Positions 23,236 through 34,510 of a stretch of DNA of 64,000 nucleotides are shown piece after piece. The position numbers and the translations under genes were made by a program. The notes under the pieces are model-generated. The model worked only from the letters and a program-made list of their open reading frames with translations, searched no databases and was not told the origin of the DNA. The first letter of the stretch is position 1; every line of letters starts with the position of its first letter. This stretch comes from Clonostachys chloroleuca (Eukaryota; Ascomycota; Sordariomycetes; Hypocreales; Bionectriaceae), in NCBI GenBank assembly GCA_037952775.1, contig JBANAY010000001.1, forward strand, positions 3,162,001-3,226,000. The letters are read 5' to 3'.

Positions 23236-24258
23236 TTAAAAAGCCTCCAGGCCCGTCGAGCTCCCAAACCAACCCCCGAGCTCATCTGCCTCGACGTCAT
23301 TGTTCCCAGAAACGAAGAAGTCAGTGAGCTTGCTCTCGCCGTCGTCCTCGGCCGGCCAGTCGACCTTGACGCCCTCTTTACCCTCAAGCAAATCCTTGGC
23401 CGTGCCCCAGCTGAAGCGACACTCGTGCCCCCAGCCGAAGACGGGGTGCATGTTGGGCCTCATCCACGCGCTGGCGTCCCTGGGGTACCCGGACCCCCAA
23501 CCCATCCTGCCCTCGCCGCCGGCGGAAGCCTCCTCGCCCCTGGCGTCCCACAGGACCTCGAGGGCGGCGTCGCGGGTGACCTTGGCGCAGACGGAGGCGG
23601 CGCTGACGCAGGGGTAGAGGCTGTCGGCCTTCTTGGCAACGGTGACGCGGGCGGTGGGGAACAGGCGCTGCAGCCTGGTCTGGTAGGCGGCGGGCTGGCC
23701 GATGGTGTCGACGTAGATCTCGGTGACGTTGACTCCCAGGGCGTAGACGGAGCGGATGAGGTCGATGGTGGCGTCCATGGCCTGGGCGTTGAGGTTGTAC
23801 GCCCCGCCCGGCTTGAGCATGTTGGCGGCGATGTCGCGGGCGGAGAGGGAGTCGGTGGCCCAGCCGCAGGAGGCGTGGAGGTCGGTGGAGGGGGTGCAGA
23901 GGGTGCGCATGAGGGAGGAGCGGACGGCCGCGGTGAGGATCTTGGAGTCGTCGAAGTGGTGGGCGGTGCGGAGGAGGGGTTCGGAGAGCGGGATAGGGAG
24001 GTAGAAGACGCCGTAGACCATGGGGCCGAGGACGGGCCCGCGGCCGGCCTCGTCGACGCCGAGGCAGCAGGGCGGCGCGGTGGAGGGGTCGCCTGGGGTC
24101 GAGGGCTTCAGGGAGTCCGGGACGGGGGAGAAGTGGCGGGAGGATGCGCCGGAGAGGAGGGCGTCTCTGGTGACGGATGGGGGGATGAAGGTGTCGGAGT
24201 TGGAGAGCTGCGTCTCGTCGACGGCGGCGGCCTGGGATTCTGTTTGAGGCTCATCCAT
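23236..24258 (-). CDS. rnh201: Ribonuclease H2 catalytic subunit A
   Basis: Single exon, 340 residues. The N-terminal ~65 residues are disordered. The type 2 RNase H core begins with LGVDEAGRGPVLGPMVYG, giving the first two acidic catalytic residues (about Asp69 and Glu70). It continues with DDSKILTAAVRSSLM, EIYVDTIGQPAAYQ (third Asp) and VAKKADSLYPCVSAASVCAKVTRD (fourth Asp, with the conserved Tyr in SLYP used for recognising the DNA-RNA junction). The enzyme is the catalytic subunit of nuclear RNase H2, which removes embedded ribonucleotides and RNA in hybrids. It converges with SEY1 (210 bp between stops) and is divergent from MIF2. Codon use is strongly GC-biased in the middle, which produces a long meaningless antisense frame. 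Confidence 0.96.
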   Translation of the reverse strand: MDEPQTESQAAAVDETQLSNSDTFIPPSVTRDALLSGASSRHFSPVPDSLKPSTPGDPSTAPPCCLGVDEAGRGPVLGPMVYGVFYLPIPLSEPLLRTAHHFDDSKILTAAVRSSLMRTLCTPSTDLHASCGWATDSLSARDIAANMLKPGGAYNLNAQAMDATIDLIRSVYALGVNVTEIYVDTIGQPAAYQTRLQRLFPTARVTVAKKADSLYPCVSAASVCAKVTRDAALEVLWDARGEEASAGGEGRMGWGSGYPRDASAWMRPNMHPVFGWGHECRFSWGTAKDLLEGKEGVKVDWPAEDDGESKLTDFFVSGNNDVEADELGGWFGSSTGLEAF

Positions 24259-25102
24259 TGTGGCGGGTCAATGCGTCCGTTCCCTATGATTTGGGGTAAT
24301 TTGAGATCTAGTGATGTTTCGTAATGGGTATTCCTTGTATCTGATGTTGGGAGTGAGCTTGAAGACGAAGAGTTGGGATGCAAGATTATGTGTCTGGGTG
24401 GTTATCGCTGCTTGATCGGCACCCCACAACGCGTGTGGTCGGAGCTTGACGCGTTGGAGAAGAAAACAGCGTGTTGGACAAAGCTTGGTTAATTGATTAT
24501 GGGTTGGTTGTCTGGCCAGTCAGTGGGTGGAGACTCTCGAGCCCAACAGGGTGCAACGCTGAAGATATGCCTTTCGAGAATATAACATTGTCAATAATAT
24601 TATGCGAATAGTGCTGTTAATAAACAATTGCCCAATGGCTAAAGCCATCTAATATCATGCAGAAAATAAATTGACTTTGGAACGGCGATGATCCCTGATA
24701 GCTCAGCACCGTTCCTGAACTGTCGTGTCTTACAGCGGAGGGGCTTCTGCAGTGGACCTATGTAAGCCCCTGCACCAGTTCTAGTGGCCGGTGGTGGTGT
24801 GTTGACTCTGCTGGTGCAGCTTGCTTAGTGTCTCACAGCACGTCGCGTCTGTGGAATTGGGCTTTTCGCCCGCTGTAACCTCACCGTACCTCCCCCAGTT
24901 TACAGGTCCCTAGTCGCAACACCACACATGCCGCATTTGTTTTGTTGATCAGCGTCCCTCTTCATGCGCATGCCCTCACAACTTTCCAAACCTTGCGCGA
25001 CCTCTGGCGCTGCAATTCTGTTGCGATATCGATAGTCGCCCGCGCATGCAGAAAAATACTAATCTAGGCCATACCCTCAGCACAATCCGCAGCTAGATCG
25101 CC
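24259..25102. other. Divergent promoter region between RNH201 and MIF2
   Basis: About 840 bp shared upstream region with no recognised gene or repeat; an AT-rich part lies at 24570-24680. Confidence 0.5.
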
Positions 25103-27191
25103 ATGGCTCCCCGTGGGCGGCGCGGTGAGTCCTCAGAACCCCAAGCTTTCCACCAGCTTGGAGTGCAAGGGCGGTATGTATACAAGAAGCCGCCGGGCGT
25201 CCATGCGCCGGGAGGAGCAAACGCGACAAGGGAGAAGGAGAGAGTGCTGATTCTTGTGGAATAGAAAAACTGGCGTATTCCTCCCCCCACAGACAAAGTC
25301 GACAAGGACGGCTTCCAACCGCTCGAGGACATCTTCTCATCACCGCGGCGGGAGCCGTCCGAATCGCCATTGGGCGATGACGCTAATGACGAGGACGACG
25401 AGGATGAGGAAGATGGCGGCGATGACACAGGGAGCGAGGATATGGAAATCACCAACAGTGCGCGAATGCCACCTCCAGACCAAGCGGCCCGCGATGACCC
25501 TAGATAGCTAACGCGAGCCCACAGGTGCTGGACCCGGGCCTCAAACGATACTCAGAGCGCAGCGCAGGTATCAACCTTCGCCATCCGAAACCCGATCGCC
25601 AACCAAGAAAAACGTTCCCGCGGGGCGTGCGCCCACGTATCCCGGCCAAGAGTCTTCACCGAACGGTGGTAGTAGGGATGCGACAGTGACGCGCAACATT
25701 GATTTCCAATCCATCGCTAAGGGACGTGGGAGACTCAATGGCAACCTAGGGGGTCGTCTGGAGGCATCACGGGAAGAGGAAGAGGAAGACGATGACGAGG
25801 TAGAAGTTGCTCCCACTTACGACGAGTCAGCTGGTCCGCAGAATGACGACGAAGAGGAGGAGGAGGAGGAGGAGGAGGAGGTTCCATCACCCCAACCAGC
25901 GACAGGGAAGAGAAAGCGTGGGAGGCCCAGGACCTCACTCCCCGAATCCGAACCAGCATCTGAAGACCGCAGGTCCAACACACCCAACGCAGCACCACAG
26001 CAATCTGTGAAGAAGAGCAGAGGGAGACCTGCAAAGGCGGTTAGCAAACCGACAGGAGCCGTATCACAACCCTCACAAAAGCCTCGGGGGAGACCGCCCC
26101 GAAATTCCAACAGTAGTCAGGAAGCTGCAGAACCAGAGGAGGAAGAGGAGGAGGAAGCGCCTCGGCAAACCAAAAAGCAGCGAGTCAATGGAACTGCTAG
26201 GGCAGCACCTCCTGCCGAGACAGCACCAAAAGCACCAGCAGCACCAGCAGCAGCGAAGCCGAGGGGCAGGCCAGGCCGGAAACCGAAAGTCAGTGTTCCA
26301 GCTGAAGATGCGGGAGAACAGTCGTTCATGGCGCTGCAAAAGGGCCCTCCTCTGCCCAAGCGTCGCGGCTTGGTCTCCGTCAAGCGTGATCCAGACGCTA
26401 TAGTACAGACCAGATCAGGCAGACACTCGTACCGACCGCTGAACTACTGGGCTGGCGACCAGGTCATCCAGGAGGTGGAGGAGCGCGACGACATGTTTAC
26501 GAACGACCGTGGGTTCGTGTCCATGTCGATGAAGGGGATCGTGCGGAATGCCGAGGACGAGCCCTCTAGCACGAGACGCGGGCCTCGCGGGAGAGGACGC
26601 CTGAAGGGGAAATCCAGGCAGCTCAAGGCGGTCGACGAGGAGGAGGAGCCCGACAAGTGGGAGTCGGACCCGGGCCAGGTCTTTGGCGAGGTCATGGGGT
26701 GGGAGCCCGAGTACGAAACTCACCCGCCCGCCGACGACGACCAGGTACCCGTCCATGAGGACCTCATTGCAGTGTCGGCCGAGGCGGTCCAGACGAAGGA
26801 CATAAAAGATGCCACTTTCCGCTTCGCCAAGACTCTCACAATGCCTTTTATGGGCGCCGGCATCGTCGATCTACCCCCAGGAACTGAGAAGAGGCCCAAG
26901 AACTCGCGGAAGATGCACATGGTCTTCTTCGTCCACTACGGCAAGGTCACCGTCACTGTCAACGAGTCCGAATTCCGCATATCCGCTGGTGGTCAGTGGT
27001 TCGTGCATAGAGGTGAGATTCTACATCTATATAAAGAAACGAAATCTTTGACTAATATACTCGTGTGCACAGGCAACTACTACAGCATAACAAACGAGTC
27101 AAAAACAAACGCCCGCATCTTCTTCTCCCAAGCCTGCGAGGTGCCTGCTCGAGCATCTGGGGAATCACCCGACGACACCCAAATGGGTTGA
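25103..27191 (+). CDS. mif2: CENP-C/Mif2 inner kinetochore protein with four AT-hook-like motifs
   Basis: Exons 25103-25124, 25293-25457, 25525-27012 and 27073-27191 code 597 residues. The first exon is only 22 nt (MAPRGRR); its GTGAGT donor puts GAC AAA GTC in frame. Residues ~10-60 contain an acidic stretch. The middle is disordered with acidic runs and four RGRP cores (KRGRPRT, SRGRPAK, PRGRPPR, PRGRPGR) that match the AT-hook motif. The CENP-C signature follows (RSGRHSYRPLNYWAGDQV), which in this family contacts the CENP-A nucleosome. The C-terminal ~110 residues form the Mif2 cupin dimerisation fold (MPFMGAGIVDLPPGTEK, FFVHYGKVTVTVNES, GGQWFVHRGNYYSITN). The third intron (27013-27072) is 60 nt without stops, so unspliced translation remains open. 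Confidence 0.94.
27013..27072 (+). other. Stop-free 60-nt intron inside the Mif2 cupin domain
   Basis: Donor G|GTGAGA, acceptor TGCACAG. Removing it joins GGQWFVHRG to NYYSITNES, the continuous cupin strand. Retention would add 20 residues (EILHLYKE...) in frame. Confidence 0.8.
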
Positions 27192-27640
27192 ACAAAATGC
27201 AAAATCAAACTGACGAAAATAACAAGTCGAGCGGCTCAACACACGGGGACTTTGGGCGGCATCTTCATCTCTACTATCATTGGCCATGACCGGGGGCGAA
27301 TAGGACTACTGGGGGGGAATAAGTTGATTTACCTGTTTTGACTTTGTTGATACCACGTGTCGAACGGCGCATATATGTTTTCACGATCAAATCCCGTCGT
27401 CTTTCAACGGCAAACATCTGTTACTAGCTTCATATTCTCTTTGTCTAGCAAACTCGAACAATCTGATGACGTTATTTGAAGGTGGAACAAGCGATTTCTG
27501 TCTCCATAGGTCTACAAAATCATTTTTTATGAGGAGGATGATAATATATGTACATTCATTAAGCAAAGTTGCAAACTATCCATCCATCCCAGTTCCCGTT
27601 CGCGAGGGTGATGAGTCTTCGGCTCGTCCCAACGCCTATC
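27192..27640. other. Convergent 3' spacer between MIF2 and YME2
   Basis: 3' flanks of two convergent genes. Nothing further recognised. Confidence 0.5.
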
Positions 27641-30338
27641 CTAATGCTCCTGCCTCAGGATCTGCTTCAACTCGCCCATTTCCCTCTCCAAGTCTGTAAT
27701 CTTTTGCTGGCTGGATTCCAGTTTCTTCAGGAGGTATGAGACGCGCAACGATGTTTCGCGAGTCTGCTTGGGAAGGTGTCCCAGGAGTGAGAGTTCATTC
27801 TCCGCAGTTTCGATCGTCTTTGCCTCAAACTTAGACATCTCGGTAAGACTAGCAAGCTCCATCTTGGCCCTGAGTACAGTGTCATTGAGAATAAGCTGGA
27901 ACGCAGCTTGGTTTAGAGGCTTGCTGGCTTTGATGGTCTGTGGCCGTCCCAGGTGATACCCGATTGAGATGAGTTCTGCGTTGGCCAAGCCCTCGAGGGC
28001 AGCCTCGGCATCTTTGGCCCCTGGTGAAAGAGACGAAGAGAACGGAGCGGACAGCACGACTTCGTTGTAACGGAGACTAGGTCCCTGGGAAAGAGACTTG
28101 ATAAGATGCCAGGCCTGCTGGACTGACCATTTCTTCTCATCGTCGCCATTCTTTCCACGTAAGAAGATCTTGACAATGTCAGTGGCATTCTCGTCAACGA
28201 TTTCTTCAAGTGCTTCCTGGGGGGATTGTCCAGCCTTGATACGACGAGTCAAGAACTCAAGATCTGTCAGTCGACCTCCCATGGTCTCAATACTGGTGTT
28301 TAAGCCCCTATAATCGATCTTGCGTTGCTTGGGAGGCTGGCCATCCTTTTCGTCGCTCTCATTTTCGGCCACTTCTTCCTCGTGGTCATTCAGGCGGCCG
28401 AGGACGAAGTTTCTAGCCACCTTGGGATCGAGATCGCCCAGAGAAAGTTCCCGCAATACTCGATCCGGTAGCGCTTTAGAGAGCGGTTTGGTAAAGGAGG
28501 AATCATTTGTGAGAAATACGACGTGGGCTATCTTGTTTTGGACAATAGACGCCGCCCACTCTGCAATCTTCTCGTAGACCACAGCCTGATCGTCTGCCTT
28601 ATGCAAAAAGTTGTCAATGACAAGGATTGGTCTCTTTTCCGGGTGCGAATCTAGATAGGCATCATCGGATAGATCTGCGTCCTTATCCTTCTTTGTTCGT
28701 CTCGATAGAGCAACATCCTTCAGCGCTGCACTTGTAGTATAAAGGATTTTGGTGAGTTGTGACTCAAGAGTCTCGGAAAATCCAGCCTTGACACCAGTCG
28801 TACTTTGAACAGCCAGGTCCACGAGACTGCTGAGACTGTTCGCCCAGGAGAAAACGGGTCGGTACCCGACTGCATTCGCGAGTTTACGAATGGTGCCAGC
28901 CTCTCCCCTAGCCTCAATGATAGGACGGCAATCAATGGTAAGGATGTTCTTTCTGCCTTTCAGGCCCTGGTCCATAACCATTTCTTTCTTCCCGGAACCC
29001 TTTGGACCCATGACGACAATGAAAGTATCCGAAGAGCCATCAAGCCAACTTTGCAGTTGAGATATGAGGTCGCTGCGATGTTTCCAAACAGTTTTCAGAT
29101 CATCGCGATGTGCGTTTTGTTTTCCAAGATTGAAATTTCCGGTTTGGGATTTGAACCACTTGTATATCTTGTAATCTGATAGCTGAAATGAATGCTGGAT
29201 GTGTAGCTTGACGAAGAATTGGCGGATCGGATCAAAAATGATGACCGAAATGCCGGCTAGTAGAGCAGCCAGGACAGGGATAACGATGCGTGGGTGATTT
29301 GTGAGCCAGTCCCAAATACTGTTTGTTTTGGGACGCTTATCATAGGACATCCGCAGTCGGGTTCCATTCAACCCACCCCCAAGGGTCTCTCCCACGATGT
29401 ATCCATGCATACAGTTACGAGCCATAATAGCATCTCTCAGCAAGGGGAAGCTTAGATGAGCATATCTTGGCGTCACCTTGCTATCTTGTGGCTGTGGAAT
29501 GATATCAGCAATCTTGCCGTATTTTCTGAAAAGCTGATATAGTGTCTCTTCTGACAGCTCTTGCGGAGTTGTGCCTGGCTCATTGGTGACAAATTCGACC
29601 CTGACGTAGCTTGAGGGATACCTATAGAGGTCCTCTAGCCAAGGCGTTCCCCGCACAAGCCGTGCCTGAATCCCACGGAACGGGCTGAACCAAGGCCTCA
29701 GAGGATTTGCTTTGAGTTTATCCGTAAGAGTCTCTTTGATATAACAAATCAGTGTACTGCCACAAAATGGTCGGTAATTCACCAGGTTTCACTTACGCTC
29801 AATCTCTGCCGGGTCCAGAGAGGCCTCATGCTCAAATTTCACAAAGGCACCACCGTCCTTTAATCGCGGGTTAATCTCAGTAACCTTCATGCCCATGTCT
29901 TGCGGGATAGCAGTCTTAACAAGCCTGATGGGATCCAGAGTCCCCAAGCTTGAGCTCTCAAAGCGTTGCAGCAAGTCGGCCACATCATGATTGGTTTTCC
30001 ATGGCCGGTTTAGAATGGTGCTTAGTTTCAGAGGGAAGATATCTGCATCAAGTCAGCGCCCATGCCCTTCAGCTCGTCACTCTTCATAAGCGCAAAAATT
30101 TGGTTGTCGACATACTGTCAAAGAAGAGAATCGACTCGTTGGAATTGACTGCGATATGACCATCCTCCTTTTCTCCAGACTTTGGAGAACTGGCTGTGCT
30201 TTCCCATACTCTGCTGGTCAGTCGTACGGGAGCTACCGTGCGTCGGCCGAAGGCGAAAAGGCCCGGGCTGGTAAGCCGAGGCCTCGTCGCAAGAGACGGC
30301 CTCACTGTTGCAGTTGCAACCCCTCGCAGGCGAAACAT
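27641..30338 (-). CDS. yme2: Yme2, mitochondrial escape protein 2 (RNA12 family)
   Basis: Minus-strand exons 30116-30338, 29797-30042 and 27641-29733 code 853 residues, the usual fungal length. The N-terminus is basic and Arg/Ser/Thr-rich without acidic residues (MFRLRGVATATVRPSLATRP), a mitochondrial presequence. An RRM-like domain lies at about residues 190-275 (SYVRVEFVTNEPGTT, LYQLFRKYGKIADI, RYAHLSF). A single membrane segment follows (IVIPVLAALLAGISVIIF). The C-terminal RNA12/AAA-like domain in the intermembrane space carries FIVVMGPKGSGKKE as a Walker A site, ILTIDCR, and a C-terminal coiled coil (KLESSQQKITDLEREMGEL). The protein is an inner-membrane factor involved in mitochondrial DNA maintenance. 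Introns at 29734-29796 and 30043-30115 are fixed by frame continuity (LFFDNIFPLK and EIEQTLTDKLK). Confidence 0.94.
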
Positions 30339-31297
30339 GGCGACTCTCTCACCATGAGCAGCCGGGACTATTTACAGCGAGTTGAGAGAGGAGAAATGAG
30401 AAATGCCGGGAATTTTAGCAAGTCGAGGTAGTAGGAGGCACCGGCACGGGTTTCTCCTGCCTTAACTAACCTGTTTGCTGCTTGCTACCTTACGACTTAT
30501 TGATTTATGGACCAATGAGGTCATCGGTTTTTGGGCGTTTGAACCACTGTTAAAATGCGACGATCTTGCGACCCACCTTCAACGATAATCGGAGCTTTGA
30601 CCATAGCATCATATGTCTACTTGAGTTGGATTAAAACAGCTGCCATGCCGGATTCCTGAACTGGACTTCTGATCCTTTCATCGGATGTGGAATATCGAGA
30701 AGCTCTATGCATACCCTGGTATTGGTCTATGGGATCCCACAGCTTTGAGCTTTCAGGTACCTCCCCACCCAGCCCTATACATCGAGATCGACTCTCCCAG
30801 GGCTTTAGCATCACAATAACCAACGAAATAATTAAACAATAACAAAATAATTGTAATTATCATTAGCTTGTCTTCATTATTTTTCATCATCAAGCATTCA
30901 AAAGCCTCGCAGAGTAGCAGATACCTAGTCCATGATGTACCGTATCGCACGGCCAAGGGCATTAATTATTCCGGCATTTACCCAATTTGCCCTTTTGGGC
31001 ACCATTGGCGATCTGCAAAAAAAGAAAGCCAATGATCGCCCTGATAATCAACGTCGACACTTTATCTCTCCAAAACCATTGTTCTTGTTACCCCGATTGG
31101 CCATTCCTGCATATTTAGCCTAAACACTCGTACGAGCCTCGACATATACATCCATCCAGCCCTTCCCCGCGTTTGTTGCGACAACATCTACCCGGTCCTT
31201 TGTTGCGATTCTAGACTTTGATACCACCCACCTACATCTTGCGTTGCCAGGCCATTGAAGAGAGATATACCCAACACAACGACCACAACCCTTCACC
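30339..31297. other. Divergent promoter region between YME2 and EMI1
   Basis: About 960 bp; AT-rich centre at 30820-30900. No gene or RNA recognised. Confidence 0.5.
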
Positions 31298-32018
31298 ATG
31301 GGCTGGCTCTGGGCATCGCAGCCCTCCGATAAACCTCCAACTCCCTCCACAGAACCCAAACCAGCCGAGGCGAAACCCGCGCCCGCAGAACAACCCCCAG
31401 CCAATCTACCGACCCCGAAATCCAAAAACTCTACGACCTCTTCAAGGCCGACGCCTCCTCCTCCTCCTCCACAACCAACTCCCAGAAGCCACCGCCCTCA
31501 ACAGACACCTCCGACTCAGGCTCCTCCTCCCTAACATCATGGCTATCCCTCAAATCCTCCCGCACCCCCGAGGAGGTCCCCAACGCCCCGCCCCGCGGCC
31601 CAGTCTCCGAGGCCCTCCTCCCGACCGAGATGTCCTGCCGCCAGGCCTTCGACCTCGCCTGGTCCTGCAACTCCCTCGGCGGCCAGTGGAACGCCGTCTA
31701 CCGCCACGGCGAGATGCGCTCCTGCTCCGACCACTGGGACGACTTCTGGTTCTGCATGCGCACCAAGTCCCACACCGGGCAGGCAAAGGCCGACGCCGTC
31801 CGCCAGCACTACCGCAACAAGGAGCACGCCAAGTACTACGCTCCCGGGCGCCACAGCAGCGAGGACGTGTGGGAGTCCAGGCCCGAGAGGCTCCCCCCGG
31901 CGTGGCCTTCTCGCAGGGATTCCATACCAATGTCAACGATGACGAGTGGCGGAAGCAGGAGAGTGAACGGCGGAATCAGATCAGAAAGGACTTGGGATTT
32001 GCCAATCCATCAGCATAG
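31298..32018 (+). CDS. emi1: Emi1-like (DUF3128) twin-CX9C protein, with two single-base frame breaks
   Basis: The protein starts MGWLWASQPSDKPP at 31298 and has a Pro/Ala/Ser-rich N-terminus. Its conserved core has two CX9C pairs, CRQAFDLAWSC and CSDHWDDFWFC, followed by HYRNKEHAKYY and the C-terminal GFHTNVNDDEWRKQES to LGFANPSA. Twin CX9C proteins are mostly imported into the mitochondrial intermembrane space; yeast Emi1 is needed for early meiotic induction and respiration-related functions. As given, the three parts are in three frames. The breaks lie in C5 at 31394-31398 and C6 at 31893-31898; one extra C at each gives EQPPSQSTDPEIQKLYD and RLPPGVAFSQG and a coding length of 241 codons. 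No GT dinucleotide exists in the first ~100 bases, so an intron cannot explain the first shift. Confidence 0.82.
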
Positions 32019-32554
32019 GATGGGTGGATGTTGTCAAACTCAAATATGTTGAGATACTTTGTAATATTACGACCCTTGCGGTCATTAAGCTGTAGAAGGA
32101 CTTTGCCACGACTAAAGACATTATGATTGCTCTACCATTGTTGAGTGCACTCTGTCGGTCGTATCATTTTAGTTATTTATTGTCTTCGATAGTTATTGAG
32201 TATTGCTATTCAATAAGAAAATAACACCAATTCGAAAAGATTTGGCTACCAATTCTCATGCTCTGCGCCGTCTTCGCACTACTTGTGAGCGTTGGCGACT
32301 CACATCACACATACATAGTCGATTTCACACAGATCAAAAGGGTAATCAGGTTCTAATGACTGAACGTTTATTGATTCAGCGAAAATTCATTAAAATACAT
32401 AACCACCGAGCTTTTCCCTAGTCATTAACCGTGAAATGCATCGCAAAATAAAAGGCAAAATCTAATCGTTACCCATGATTCCCGTAACCTTCGAATCATG
32501 GAAGAATTACCAATCTTGGTGTAAAGATTGAGGAGGCGTGGGGTATCTCGAAAT
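32019..32554. other. Spacer containing a mutated hsp70 fragment
   Basis: AT-rich convergent spacer between EMI1 and hsp70; contains the duplicated fragment listed at 32239-32292 and otherwise nothing recognised. Confidence 0.5.
32239..32292 (+). repeat. 54-bp diverged inverted copy of an hsp70 segment
   Basis: This plus-strand stretch matches the hsp70 coding strand at 33704-33757 at 48 of 54 bases and would read KDLATNSHALRRLRTTCER, against [18 protein letters not shown] in the real gene. All six differences are transitions, five of them C-to-T or G-to-A relative to the gene. It lies about 260 bp beyond the hsp70 stop and in the opposite orientation. No further flanking similarity was seen. 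Confidence 0.8.
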
Positions 32555-33974
32555 TTAGTCGACCTCCTCGACAGTGGGGCCGTCGTCGCCGCCGTGGCCG
32601 CCGCCAGGGGCACCACCAGCGCCGGGGAAGCCACCAGGGGCACCGCCGGGGACGCCACCCTCACCGCCACTGCCGTAGAACTTCATCATGATGGGGTTGG
32701 CAACAGCCTCAAGCTCCTTCTGCTTATCCTCATACTCCTCACGAGTAGCCTGCTGGCTCTCGTCGAGCCACTCGACAACCTTATCGATCTCGGCCTTAAG
32801 GGTCTCCTTGTCGGCAGCCTCAATCTTCTCATCGACCTTGGGGTCGCTAAGAGTGTTGCGGAGAGAGTAAGCGTAGGACTCGAGGCCGTTCTTGGCACCG
32901 ACACGGCGGCCCTCAGCCTCATCCTCCTCCTTGTACTTCTCGGCATCGGAAAGCATGCGCTCGATCTCCTCCTTGGACAGGCGTCCCTTGTCGTTGGTGA
33001 TAACGATCTTGTTGGACTTGCCAGTGCCCTTCTCGACGGCAGAGACGTTCATGATACCGTTGGCATCAAGATCGAAGGTAACCTCGATCTGGGGAACACC
33101 GCGAGGAGCGGGAGGGATGCCAGTGAGCTCGAACTTGCCCATCAGGTTGTTGTCCTTAGTGCGTTGACGCTCACCCTCGTAGACCTGGATAAGAACACCG
33201 GGCTGGTTGTCGGAGAAGGTGGAGAAGACCTCGGACTTCTTGGTGGGAATGGTGGTGTTGCGGGGAATCAGCTTGGTCATCATACCACCAGCAGTCTCAA
33301 TACCGAGAGAGAGGGGTGCGACGTCGAGCAGGAGGATCTCGTTGGTGGACTTGGAAGTAGTGTCACCAGACAGGATAGCAGCCTGGACGGCAGCGCCGTA
33401 GGCAACAGCCTCATCGGGGTTGATGGACTTATTGGGCTCCTTTCCGTTGAAGTAGTCGGTGATGAGCTTCTGGATACGGGGGATACGGGTGGAACCACCG
33501 ACGAGAACGATCTCGTGGACCTGGCTCTTGTCGATCTTGGCGTCAGCGAGGACACGGTCGACGGGCTGGATGGTGGAGCGGAAGAGGTCCTGGCAGAGCT
33601 CTTCGAAACGAGCACGAGTGATGGAGGTGTAGAAGTCGATACCCTCGAACAGAGAGTCGATCTCAATGGAGGTCTGGGCGGAAGAGGAGAGGGTACGCTT
33701 GGCACGCTCGCAAGCAGTACGAAGACGGCGCAGAGCACGAGAGTTGGTAGCCAGATCCTTCTTGTTCTTGCGCTTGAATTCGTTAACGAAGTGGTTGACC
33801 AGGCGGTTGTCAAAGTCTTCTCCTCCAAGATGTGTGTCACCAGCAGTGGACTTGACCTCGAAGATACCCTCCTCGATGGTGAGGAGAGAGACATCGAAGG
33901 TACCACCACCGAGATCGAAGATGAGGACGTTGCGCTCGCCCTCAATCTTCTTGTCGAGACCGTAGGCAATGGCA

Positions 33975-34006
<32 letters not shown>

Positions 34007-34510
34007 GTTGAGACCGGCAATGAGACCGGCGTCCTTGGTAGCCTGACGCTGGGAGTCGTTGAAGTAGGCGGGGACGGTCACGACAGCGTTGTTGACGGTG
34101 CCACCGAGGTAGGCCTCGGCGGTCTCACGCATCTTGGTGAGGATCATCGAGGAGATCTCCTCGGGAGTGAACTGCTTGGTCTCTCCCTTGAACTCGACCT
34201 CGACGACGGGCTTACCACCCTTCTCGATGATCTTGAAGGGGAAGTGCTTCATGTCGGCCTGGACCTCAGCATCTGTGAACTTGCGGCCGATCAGACGCTT
34301 GGCGTCGAAGACTGTGTTGTGGGGGTTCATGGCGACTTGGTTCTTGGCGGCATCACCGATAAGACGCTCGGTGTCTGTGAAGGCCACAAAAGAAGGGGTG
34401 GTTCGGTTACCCTGGTCATTGGCAATGATATCGCATCTGTCCTCGCGGAAGATGCCCACGCAAGAGTACGTGGTACCAAGGTCGATACCGACGGCGGGAC
34501 CCATCGACAT
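32555..34510 (-). CDS. Cytosolic Hsp70 chaperone (Ssa type)
   Basis: Single exon, 651 residues from [19 protein letters not shown] to the cytosolic EEVD terminus, which binds TPR co-chaperones. The N-terminal ATPase domain (about residues 1-385) shows [42 protein letters not shown] and [13 protein letters not shown], the three Hsp70 signatures. The substrate-binding domain begins after [14 protein letters not shown] and the helical lid ends in a Gly/Pro-rich GGAPGG linker before EEVD. No ER signal, HDEL or mitochondrial presequence is present. The gene is probably heat-inducible; an inverted pair of heat-shock units lies about 300 bp upstream. The absence of introns is common in heat-shock genes. 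A second ATG two codons downstream could also serve as start. Confidence 0.97.

Noticed and set aside
23173..24324. A 383-codon plus-strand frame opposite RNase H2A
   Set aside because: Val/Gly/Asp-rich antisense product of a GC-biased gene; no motif, while the minus strand shows complete RNase H2 motifs.
25853..25885. GAG/GAA repeat as a possible microsatellite or CRISPR-like array
   Set aside because: It encodes the acidic run of Mif2 and has no spacer structure.
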